NCBI GenBank assembly: GCA_963759155.1
Contig: CAVWXX010000001.1
Location: 310,001-374,000, forward strand
Direction: 5' to 3'
Origin: SZUA-36 sp963759155
GTDB taxonomy: Bacteria > Pseudomonadota > Gammaproteobacteria > Xanthomonadales > SZUA-36
DNA: 64,000 bases
Shown here: in pieces, positions 1 to 9,811 of the stretch
Position numbering within the stretch: the first letter of the stretch is position 1
How the letters are laid out: each line of letters opens with the position of its first letter
Position numbers and translations under genes: made by a program
Notes under the pieces: model-generated
What the model was told of the DNA's origin: nothing
Seen by the model: only the letters and a program-made list of their open reading frames with translations
The model's database searches: none

Positions 1-1
1 T

Positions 2-202
2 GATATACAGACGTCCAGCGGTGGTATTTTCGGACCGGAATTTGACCCACAATCCGTTGTTTTCACCCCATGGGGAACACTGGAACTGGATCTCAGCTGT
101 GACAGTGGCATCGCAACTTATAACAGCACCGAGGAAGGATTTGGTGCCGGTACGCTTAACCTCGTACGTTTAACAAATATTGATCAGCTTGCCTGTCCGT
201 AG
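2..202 (+). CDS. C-terminal end of a secreted protein (partial)
   Basis: An open frame runs in from the left edge and stops at TAG 200-202, giving the last 66 residues of a protein that starts outside the window. The piece has two cysteines (in DLSCDSG and in the terminal QLACP), the phrase WGTLELDLSCDSG, and a glycine/serine-rich stretch ending in LVRLTNIDQLACP. I associate this type of ending (TLxF..C..G...Y.S...G.G.G...L.RLT...L.C) with large secreted or surface proteins of marine Gammaproteobacteria; this is from memory, not a search. The function cannot be told from this fragment. Confidence 0.55.
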   Translation, partial: DIQTSSGGIFGPEFDPQSVVFTPWGTLELDLSCDSGIATYNSTEEGFGAGTLNLVRLTNIDQLACP

Positions 203-283
203 CAGACAGGCAATCGCTGGCACGCGAGCAGGCAAAACCCTTTATAATTGCCGCCGTTTACTGGAATTGAAGGAAATATATAC

Positions 284-556
284 GTGAGCGCTAAAGACAG
301 TCATAACGAATGTACAACCCGGTTTATCGACCTGGCCAACACTTTGAAGAACGAAGGTCATGATACCCAGATGGTCTCGGCCGCCTTGATGGCAGCATCC
401 GGAATCTACGCAACCTACATCACGGCCGGCAATACCGGTGGACTACAACCTTCCGGCGTGGACAAAGTCGTTATGATGTACCGGCGTAACCTGGAATTCA
501 TCCAGGAACGTAAAAAAGCGGAAAAAGAGGCACGGGAAGACGCTTCAGACGTTTAA
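284..556 (+). CDS. DUF3144 family small protein
   Basis: A 90-residue cytoplasmic protein with no signal peptide or membrane segment. It matches my recollection of the DUF3144 family (conserved TTRFIDLAN near the start, then VSAALMAASGIYATY, and a charged lysine/glutamate tail), whose function is unknown. I chose GTG 284 because a good Shine-Dalgarno sequence (GAAGGAA, 269-275) lies about 8 bases upstream; an in-frame TTG at 248 would add 12 unlikely residues. The gene stands alone before the tRNA. Downstream, AACCA/TGGTT with a later T run (about 553-583) could be a weak terminator. Confidence 0.75.
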   Translation: MSAKDSHNECTTRFIDLANTLKNEGHDTQMVSAALMAASGIYATYITAGNTGGLQPSGVDKVVMMYRRNLEFIQERKKAEKEAREDASDV

Positions 557-641
557 CCATTGATGGTTTAAGCGGTTTTTTTGCGCAAACTACTTCTCAG
601 TTGCTACTTGTCGAAGGTACAATTGCAACCCGCACAAAAAC

Positions 642-718
642 GGGCCCATAGCTCAGCTGGTTAGAGCACTCGACTCATAATCGATCGGTCGTAGGTTCAA
701 GTCCTACTGGGCCCACCA
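642..718 (+). tRNA. tRNA with CAU anticodon, probably tRNA-Ile2
   Basis: A 77-nt cloverleaf with encoded CCA end: acceptor GGGCCCA/TGGGCCC, D arm GCTC...GAGC, anticodon loop CTCATAA, T arm GTAGG TTCAAGT CCTAC. The CAU anticodon fits elongator tRNA-Met or tRNA-Ile2, whose C34 is changed to lysidine by TilS. I favour Ile2 because the acceptor has C4-G69 and C5-G68, known TilS-positive features in E. coli, and because a CAU tRNA gene near rpoD is also seen in E. coli (ileX). rpoD lies about 7 kb away here. The tRNA call is secure; the Ile/Met choice is about 70:30. Confidence 0.93.
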
Positions 719-810
719 TTTTTTCAACGGTCCTTACCGGTCACACAGGTAACAGTTTATTCCGTGCACCTGGCCATTGATGCCCGGTTCAAAACAATCA
801 ACTCTGCCCA

Positions 811-3306
811 TTACGCCCTTACCCGCTCCATCCCCGGATCATAAAACGGTCTGAATGAAACAATAGCAGGATAAGTCTTCCCGGCAATCTCAACCTCCCA
901 TTCGCCTTCATCAAGATAAGCCTGGTTAACCACTTCACCTTCAACCATCGCCAGACCTACGGCACCACCCAGCGTGTGGCCATAGGAAGCTGCGCGGATA
1001 TCCCCAACAGCAACACCATTGCGGCGAACAATTTCTGCATGAAACATCTGTGGCTCCGGATCTTTTACCAGCACCTGTACCAGGCGTCTTGAGTAAGGTG
1101 CCTCAGTCTTCTTTTTCACACATTCTGCCTTGCCGATGAAATCGCCCTCTTTGTTCAGGTTTACCGCGAAACCCAGACCAACCTCGTAAGGATCATCGGT
1201 GTTATCAATATCATGGCCGTAATCACGATAGGCTTTTTCCATACGCAGGCTGGCAAGCGCCTTTAGCCCGGCGTGGCGCAGACCAAACTCTTTGCCCTTT
1301 TCCACGATCAGGTCATATACATGGGTCGCCTGCTCAGCCGGAATATTCAATTCATAGCCCAACTCACCAACATAGGTAATACGCACACAGGTCACCCTTG
1401 CCAGCCCGATATCAATTTCCTTCACGCTGCGAAATGGAAATGCTTCGTTGGAAAGATCTGCGGTAGTCAATGACTGCAACAGTTCTCTCGATCTCGGGCC
1501 CTGAATGTTCAGCTGCCCATAAGCAGAAGTAACATCCGTCACAAATACATGCTGATCATCACCAATATTTTTATTCAACCAGGCTTCCGTGTGCCGGTGC
1601 GCGGTATCCGATGAGACGACCATGTATTTTTCATCGTTAAACTTGATGACCGTCAAATCAGCTTCGAGTTTGCCGGTGTGGTTCAACCACTGCGTATAGG
1701 TGATCATACCAGCCTGACCATCCACTTCATTGGCGGAAACATAGTTCAAAAACTTGCCGGCATCCCTGCCCTGCACCAGGAACTTGGCCATGAATGACAT
1801 ATCCATGGCGATCACGCCTTCACGGCAGGCCTGGTGCTCGGCAGCCCACCACGGGAACCAGTTTTGCCGGCCCCAGGAGAGCTTTTCAACTTCGGGTTTA
1901 TGACCATCGGGCGCATACCAGTCCGGAGACTCCCAACCGCTAACATCCCTGAAATAGGCGCCTTTTGCAGCTAAACGGTCATGAAATGGAGATTTCTTCG
2001 CATTTCGTGCAGTTTGTGGAGAGCGTGTCGGGTAATGACATTTATACACCAGCCCAAGCGATTCCAACGAGCGCTGACGACGATAATCCGGGTTGCACTG
2101 ATAAGGGTGGAAACGATCGATATTCATGCCCGTGATGTCGACATCGGCCGTGCCATTGAGTATCCAGTGCGCCAGCACCCTGCCAAGACCTCCGCCGGTG
2201 ATAATACCAACGGAGTTTAAACCTGCCGCAACCCAGTAATTCCTGAGTTCGGGCGCCTCGCCAACAATCGGGCTCAGATCAGGTGTGAAGCTTTCCGGCC
2301 CGCAGAAGAACTTCCTGATGCCGGTTTCCATTGAAAGCGGTACCCTGCTCATCGCACGCTCGAGGAAATCACCCATCCTGTCCCAGTCCGGTGGTATCTC
2401 ACCAAAAGAGAAATCATCGGGTATGCCATCCACTCTCCACGGTGCGCATTCCGGCTCAAACAGGCCGATCATCAAACCACCGGTTTCCTCGCGGTAATAG
2501 GCATGACAGGATGGATCTTCCAGTATCGGCAGGTCTTTTACCGCGCCGTCCATGTCATCGGTAATCAGGTAATAGTGCTCGGCGGCCTGGTTGGGGATAT
2601 GCACACCGGAAAGCTCACCCAACTGCCTGGCCCACATGCCGGCACAGTTAACAACGATTTCTGCCTTGATATCGCCCTTTTCAGTGCACACACCCGTTGC
2701 GGTTCCACGATGACTAAGTACGCCCTTTACAGGTGTATTCTGAATAATCCTCACACCCCGGGACCTCGCCCCTTTGGCCAGCGCCATGGTGACATCCACG
2801 GGGTTTATGCGGCCATCGGTTGCGGTATAAAAACCGGCCAGAACATCATCGACTTTCGCCAACGGGAAAAGATCCAGGATTTCAGCTGGGGATATCTCAA
2901 CCACATCGATGCCATGCAAACGGTTAAAAGCCGAGATACGGCGTTGTTCTTCAAGACGGTCGGCGTCTGAGGCAACTTCGATAAACCCGACCGCCTTAAA
3001 GCCGGTTTCCTGTCCTGTCTCCTGCTCCAGGCTGGCATAAAGCTCCCTTGAATACCGACGCATCTGGATCGAGGTTTCAGAGGTTGAACCATAGGTGGTC
3101 ATCAGGCCCGCGGCGTGCCAGGTCGTGCCCGCAGTCAGCTGGCTCTGCTCCAGTAAAACCACATCCTTACAGCCCATATCGGCGAGGTGATAGGCCACCG
3201 AGCAACCAATGATTCCACCACCAATGATGACGACTCTTGCGCTTGTTGGAAACTCGGAACCTGCCATAATCATTCTGCTTTTTGAGGGAAATTGAGAAGC
3301 ATACAT
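811..3306 (-). CDS. FAD-dependent amine dehydrogenase with GcvT domain (sarcosine/dimethylglycine dehydrogenase family)
   Basis: An 831-residue protein of the two-part family that oxidises N-methylated glycines (sarcosine, dimethylglycine) and passes the methylene unit to tetrahydrofolate. The N-terminal half is a DAO-type FAD domain: dinucleotide-binding VIIGGGIIG near residue 26, then TAGTTWHAAGL near 60, whose His is the covalent FAD attachment site in characterised relatives. The C-terminal half (about residues 430-830) is a GcvT aminomethyltransferase domain followed by its beta-barrel. The length fits the family (about 810-830). It is a single gene facing away from the thiamine operon. 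Met at residues 12 or 14 would be alternative starts. The exact substrate cannot be assigned; other GcvT-fused relatives act on different one-carbon donors. Confidence 0.85.
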   Translation of the reverse strand: MYASQFPSKSRMIMAGSEFPTSARVVIIGGGIIGCSVAYHLADMGCKDVVLLEQSQLTAGTTWHAAGLMTTYGSTSETSIQMRRYSRELYASLEQETGQETGFKAVGFIEVASDADRLEEQRRISAFNRLHGIDVVEISPAEILDLFPLAKVDDVLAGFYTATDGRINPVDVTMALAKGARSRGVRIIQNTPVKGVLSHRGTATGVCTEKGDIKAEIVVNCAGMWARQLGELSGVHIPNQAAEHYYLITDDMDGAVKDLPILEDPSCHAYYREETGGLMIGLFEPECAPWRVDGIPDDFSFGEIPPDWDRMGDFLERAMSRVPLSMETGIRKFFCGPESFTPDLSPIVGEAPELRNYWVAAGLNSVGIITGGGLGRVLAHWILNGTADVDITGMNIDRFHPYQCNPDYRRQRSLESLGLVYKCHYPTRSPQTARNAKKSPFHDRLAAKGAYFRDVSGWESPDWYAPDGHKPEVEKLSWGRQNWFPWWAAEHQACREGVIAMDMSFMAKFLVQGRDAGKFLNYVSANEVDGQAGMITYTQWLNHTGKLEADLTVIKFNDEKYMVVSSDTAHRHTEAWLNKNIGDDQHVFVTDVTSAYGQLNIQGPRSRELLQSLTTADLSNEAFPFRSVKEIDIGLARVTCVRITYVGELGYELNIPAEQATHVYDLIVEKGKEFGLRHAGLKALASLRMEKAYRDYGHDIDNTDDPYEVGLGFAVNLNKEGDFIGKAECVKKKTEAPYSRRLVQVLVKDPEPQMFHAEIVRRNGVAVGDIRAASYGHTLGGAVGLAMVEGEVVNQAYLDEGEWEVEIAGKTYPAIVSFRPFYDPGMERVRA

Positions 3307-3509
3307 TGTAGCGTTTCCGGCAGGTTTTCATAAGGAGTTCAGCTGCTGGCAAAAGCAAAAACCACGCGTGGGCATCAGGCCCGAACTGACATCGCATGAT
3401 TGTGTAAAGCCATCGAGATAAAGGATGAAATATTACCCACCGCAATCGAACTTTCAGGCAATCCGTTCATCATTGCGTTAAAATAGCGGCACATTCCCGA
3501 TGGGAATGC

Positions 3510-3604
3510 CTGAGGGGCGGCCAGATGGCCTGAGATGTCCGGGAATTCATTCCAAACGGACGGACCCTTTGAACCTGATCCGGATCATACCGGCGTAGGG
3601 ATAG
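3510..3604 (+). promoter_or_regulatory. TPP riboswitch (THI element)
   Basis: The conserved thi-box is clear: GGGGCGGCC...GGCCTGAGATG near the 5' part, then ACCCTTTGAACCTGAT, CCGGATCATACCGG and CGTAGGGA (about 3563-3603). It ends some 58 bases before the receptor start codon. A separate hairpin, ATTCCC GAT GGGAAT, lies just before it at about 3493-3507. TPP binding normally shuts off genes for thiamine synthesis or uptake, which matches the downstream receptor, PnuT and kinase genes. Confidence 0.96.
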
Positions 3605-3639
3605 GGCGCAATATAGTTCAATCTCTCCACCTTCCGGGT

Positions 3640-3656
3640 CTCCACTTTATTGGAGG
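3640..3656 (+). promoter_or_regulatory. Hairpin covering the receptor Shine-Dalgarno sequence
   Basis: CTCCA (3640-3644) can pair with TGGAG (3651-3655), burying the GGAGG that serves ATG 3662. No T-run terminator follows the riboswitch, so control by blocking translation initiation is the likely expression platform. Seen: the pairing. Inferred: that it forms when TPP is bound. Confidence 0.6.
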
Positions 3657-3661
3657 CTTTA

Positions 3662-5858
3662 ATGTATAACCGAATAAGTAACTTATTGTTACTGCTCACG
3701 CTGGGACTGGTGCCAGTTGTCATCCAGGCGCAGGAAACCGCAGAGACCGAAGGTGATCTCGAAGAGGTTATCGTGACGGCTGAATACCGTCCGGTGTCTG
3801 TTTTGGAATTACCCGCCAGCGTGACTGTTTTCAATCAACAGGCTATCGAGCGTCGCGGCGCCGTACACCTGGAACAATTACTCAACCTTGCCCCGAATGT
3901 GAACCTGTCTTCCGGCGCTTCGCGTGGCCGTTTTGTGCTAATCCGTGGTATTGGTGAGCGCAGCCAGTTCGTCGAACCGATTAATCCCTCGGTGGGCCTG
4001 ATCATTGATGGCATGGATTTCACCGGCATCGGCGGCGCGGCCAGTACGCTGGATATGCAGCAGGTTGAGATTCTTCGTGGGCCTCAAGGCACATTATTTG
4101 GCGCCAACGCCCTGGCCGGTCTGATTAACATGGTTTCAAACGGCCCGGACGATGAAATGAATGGTTATGCCAGCCTGACCATTGGCAACTATTCCCGTCT
4201 CACGGCCACGGCCGCTTTGGGCGGCCCTGTGTCAGAAAATACGGGCTTCCGCCTGGCTGTTCAGGGCAATAAAAACGACGGTTATATCGACAATATATTT
4301 CTGGGTCGCCATACCAACGATATTGATGAGTTCACTGCACGTGGAAAATTCAGCTGGGAAGCCAGTGATGACTTCTCTCTTGATTTCACCCTGCTCTACA
4401 GTGATGTGGACAACGGCTATGACGCCTTTTCACTGGATAACACCCGTGAAACCTATTCGGATGAACCCGGCCACGACCGGTTGGAAAGCTGGGCGGGCGC
4501 ACTTGGCGCCACCTGGCAAGCGACCGACACCCTCTCACTTGAGGCGCTGCTGAGCTATGTGGATGCCGATACGGAGTACGGCTACGATGAAGACTGGAGC
4601 CACACGGGAATTTGCGACAATACCGACTGTGATTCCGATCTCTGGGGCTTCGACTGGTGGTATTCATCAACGGATAATTACATCCGTCATAACAACAACA
4701 CCACCGCTGACATCCGCCTGGTTTCCAACCAGGGAGCCGATATGGCATCGTGGGTTGCCGGCATTTACTACCGCGACCAGGAGCAGTCCTTACTGCGTGA
4801 ATACACCTACAGCCAGCGGCGATTTTAATAGCCAGTACGATACTAAAAACCTGGCTGCCTATGGACAGGTTGATCTTCCATTTTCCGACGCATGGACCTT
4901 TGTAACAGGGTCTGCGTTACGAATCACGTGACTGGGATTATGATGACAATGTCGAGGGTGATAGCCGCTCATCAGATGACGAGAGCTTCTGGGGCGGAAA
5001 AGTCGCCCTGGAGTACCGGACGAGTCAGGCACACTGTTCTATGGCCTGATATCACGGGGTTATAAGGCCGGTGGCTACAACTCCGCACTCGCCAGTAAAA
5101 TCCCTGATCTCGAGCAGGATGGCATCTTCGTGCCACCCGAAAACCTGGTGTTTGGCTCAGAAACCATGTGGAACTATGAGCTCGGTGTGAAGGGCAGCTT
5201 TCTGGATGACACTTTAATGGTCAGTACCGCGCTATTTTACCAGGACAGGTCCGATATGCAGGTCAAGCAGTCTATCGTAATACCGATGGACCCCAGCTCC
5301 CCGGCCTGCCCCTGCAACTTCATCGACAGTCTGCAGAACGCCTCCGGCGGCACCAACAAGGGGCTCGAAATTGAAGCTAAATGGCAGGCGACTGAAAACA
5401 TCAGCCTCTTCGCCAGCCTGGGCTTACTGGATACCAAATACAAAGACTACCTGAGCTACTCACATGCGGACGCTGATCTCGAGAATGGTATTCCATACGA
5501 TTTGAGCGGTCGCGCCCAGGCTCATGCACCGGATACCCAGTATGCACTCGGCGCACAGTTCTTTTTTGCACAAAACTGGTTTGCACAGGTCGATATCGAA
5601 GGCAAAAGCTCGGCCTATGCCTCAGCCAACCACAACGAAAAACTGGATGGCTACACCCTCTTGAATCTGCGACTGGCCTATGAAGCTGAAAACTGGACCA
5701 TCGCCATCTGGGGGCGTAACCTGACCGACCAGGATGTACAGACCCGCGGTTTTGGTGGTTTTGGTAATGACCCGCGTAAGCTGTATGAAACGGAAGCCTA
5801 CTATCAGTTGGGTGAGCCACGGGTTTATGGTCTGGACTTAAGATATGAATTCTACTAG
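3662..5858 (+). pseudogene. TonB-dependent receptor, probably for thiamine, with three frame breaks
   Basis: An outer-membrane TonB-dependent receptor of about 730 residues. Visible parts: signal peptide (MYNRISNLLLLLTLG...QAQ), TonB box EEVIVTAEYR, plug domain (RGAVHLEQLLNLAPNVN; LRGPQGTLFGANALAG), beta-barrel, and a C-terminal strand ending in LRYEFY. The riboswitch and PnuT neighbour indicate thiamine or a derivative as ligand. The frame changes near 4812-4816, 4905-4911 and 5017-5024, and the conserved protein continues in the new frame each time (GDFNSQYDTKNLAAYGQ; LRYESRDWDYDDN; GTLFYGLISRGYKAGGYN). Each break is explained by one extra or missing G or C in a GG/GGG/CC run. ATG 3662 has GGAGG five bases upstream. 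Confidence 0.85.
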
Positions 5859-5873
5859 GCAAAAACGCTATCC

Positions 5874-6503
5874 ATGAGCGATTGGCTGCAGTCATTGCTC
5901 ACAGCACCATCCATGTCTCCATGGGAGGCAGTGGCCGTTGTTTTCGCCATCGCTTACCTGTTGCTGGCGGTTAAGGAAAATATTCTCTGCTGGCTCTTCG
6001 CTCTGCTGAGCACAGCCATCTACACCGTGCTGTTCTGGGATGTCAGCTTGCTGATGGAATCGGCGCTGAATGTCTATTACATGGCAATGGCCGTCTATGG
6101 CTGGCAGCAATGGACGCGCGGCGGAAGCAACGATGGTGGTGAACCACAGGCACTTGGCATCCGCTCCCTGTCCGGCCGGCAACATATACTGGTGATTGCT
6201 GCCATTGCCGTTCTCAGCCTGGTTTCCGGCTACCTCCTTGGTGAACACAGCTCGGCTGCGTGGCCCTATGTTGATTCCTTTACTACCTGGGCGAGTGTTA
6301 TCACCACCTGGCTTGTGGCGCGTAAATACCTCGAAAACTGGCTTTACTGGATCGTCATCGATACGGTATCAATTCCGCTATATATCGATCGAGGCCTGAA
6401 CCTGACCGCCCTGCTTTTCGTCGCCTATGTTGTAATTGCGGTTGTCGGCTACTTCAAATGGCGTGATCACTTTCGTGCCAATGGACAAGTTGTTGCAGCC
6501 TGA
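5874..6503 (+). CDS. pnuT: PnuC/PnuT-family thiamine transporter
   Basis: A 209-residue inner-membrane protein with about seven hydrophobic segments, belonging to the PnuC family of nicotinamide riboside and thiamine facilitators. The family signature ENWLYWIVIDTVSIPLY with the following RGL lies near residues 160-180. PnuC itself imports nicotinamide riboside; the branch found behind TPP riboswitches with an outer-membrane receptor is called PnuT and is predicted to take thiamine. The gene starts 15 bases after the receptor stop and overlaps the kinase start (6481) by 23 bases, so the three genes form one transcript. The frame is intact although both partners are broken. Confidence 0.88.
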   Translation: MSDWLQSLLTAPSMSPWEAVAVVFAIAYLLLAVKENILCWLFALLSTAIYTVLFWDVSLLMESALNVYYMAMAVYGWQQWTRGGSNDGGEPQALGIRSLSGRQHILVIAAIAVLSLVSGYLLGEHSSAAWPYVDSFTTWASVITTWLVARKYLENWLYWIVIDTVSIPLYIDRGLNLTALLFVAYVVIAVVGYFKWRDHFRANGQVVAA

Positions 6504-7261
6504 GAGCATCATTGAAAATTGGCCCAAATGGGGCGTCGGGCTGCGCTCCAGGCCCGTTCTACTCAATGAGTTGAGTGGTGGACGGAGCAACCGCAGTTTT
6601 CTGTTGAATTCAGATATCGGCAAACTGGCGCTACGAATCACTGGCACCGATTCTTTATTACCTGGAGCAAGCCGGCACAACGAAATAAGCATCTGGCAGG
6701 AGGCGAGCAAACAGGGAATAGCACCACCGCTGGTGTTTGTCGGTGCTCAAAACCAGTACCTGATTAGTAGCTACATTAAAAATGAGTTGCCGCCAGAACC
6801 GCAACTCAACCCGTCCTGTGTGGACCAGGCGTTCAGCTTACTTGAGCGTTGTCACCAACTTGATATGACGGCACCAAGCATCAATTACGCCGACCACATC
6901 GAGGGCTACCGGCGTATGATTGAGTCTCGTGAAAAGTCTCCCAACCCGACTTTAATTCGACAGCACGAACCGATGCTGTTACTCCTTGAGTCTCTCGCTG
7001 AGCAGCAACACCTCAACCGGCATCTGCCACCACGACCCTGTCATCGCCAACTTTATTGGCGCACCGCAACGCCTTTACCTGACCGACTGGGAGTATGCCG
7101 CAAATGGACTGCACATCATGGATTACGCAGCACTGGCAACAGAGTGGCAACTGGAAGATTCAGCCGTCCTGGAACGCATTGATATCGAACCTGGCTTGCT
7201 TATCAAGGCCAGAAAGTTGTATCGATACCTGTGCATGCTCTGGAATGAAGCAACCACATAG
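6481..7261 (+). pseudogene. Thiamine kinase-like phosphotransferase (aminoglycoside/choline kinase fold), one frame break
   Basis: A roughly 260-residue protein of the choline/aminoglycoside kinase fold, predicted to phosphorylate imported thiamine. It starts at ATG 6481 inside pnuT. The N-lobe has NELSGGRSNRSFLL, a glycine-rich nucleotide loop. The catalytic HHDPVIANF (HxDxxxxN) and the metal-binding LTDWEYA occur in a different frame after about 7020. One extra G in AACCGGCATCTGC explains the shift; dropping it gives NRICHHDPV. The total length is 3n+1, as expected from one inserted base. The neighbours support a thiamine role over choline or aminoglycoside; the name thiK or tnr3 would be by analogy. 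Confidence 0.75.
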
Positions 7262-7414
7262 AGTCGCCGGGACAACCGCAAGCCGTATTGACCCGGTCAG
7301 TTAAGAAAAGTGGGTATTTACTTTTGATCACAGGCAGTTTCATACCAACCAATCGGGCGTCAGCATTTTAAATTATACTTAGTGCTGCTGTTTGCTTAGA
7401 GAGGCAATAATAAA

Positions 7415-7783
7415 ATGCGCTCCACACTTTCAATTTGTTTGGGAATAATGCTGGTTTTTTTGCTGGCAGGCTGTGAAAGAGAAATCAGTTTCTCACAAAA
7501 TATAATGCCAATATTAGAGGCCAAATGTCTGTCCTGTCATGCTGAAGGCGAGAAAGGCTTTAAGGCCAGTGGACTGAGTGTCGAGAGCTATGAGCAGGTG
7601 ATGAAGGGTACCCGGGATGGCCCGGTCATCGAGCCCGGCTACAGTTATTTCAGCACCCTGCAAATTGTGGTTGAGCACAGGGCCGACCCTACAAGCTCAA
7701 TGCCCCAAAATACAGCAAAGCTGTCGAGTGCAGAAATTCAAATGATCGGCGAGTGGATTGATCAGGGCGCTAAGAACAACTGA
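7415..7783 (+). CDS. Lipoprotein with a single c-type haem site
   Basis: A 122-residue protein with a short N-terminal hydrophobic segment and a lipobox (FLLAGC, Cys near residue 20), so it is probably an envelope lipoprotein. The haem motif CLSCH lies near residues 38-42, preceded by FSQNIMPILEAKC, and SMPQNTAKLSSAEIQMIGEWIDQGA resembles the Met-ligand and last-helix region of the cytochrome domain often fused to planctomycete-type proteins. No partner redox gene is adjacent; it sits alone between the thiamine operon and the rpoD terminator. Its electron partners are unknown. Confidence 0.75.
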   Translation: MRSTLSICLGIMLVFLLAGCEREISFSQNIMPILEAKCLSCHAEGEKGFKASGLSVESYEQVMKGTRDGPVIEPGYSYFSTLQIVVEHRADPTSSMPQNTAKLSSAEIQMIGEWIDQGAKNN

Positions 7784-7831
7784 CCACCAGGCCTATCGAC
7801 ATATGGGACCGTTGATTAACACAAAGACATG

Positions 7832-7853
7832 AAAAACGCCCCTGAAGGGGCGT
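7832..7853 (-). terminator. Rho-independent terminator after rpoD
   Basis: On the minus strand: stem ACGCCCC, loop TTCA, stem GGGGCGT, then TTTTTC. It lies directly behind the rpoD stop and ends the rpsU-yqeY-dnaG-rpoD operon. Confidence 0.9.
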
Positions 7854-7858
7854 CATTC

Positions 7859-9727
<1,869 letters not shown>

Positions 9728-9811
9728 AAATAATTGCTTCGCGATACGATAGTTAACTATAGTCCATGAATTGCATTCTGACGACCCAGGTTGCCAGAGA
9801 GTTCAATTCAC

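Noticed and set aside
4386..4931. Several overlapping frames of 120-124 codons within the receptor gene
   Set aside because: They are shadow frames of the receptor; only the portion after 4812 in one of them is receptor coding, because of the frame break.
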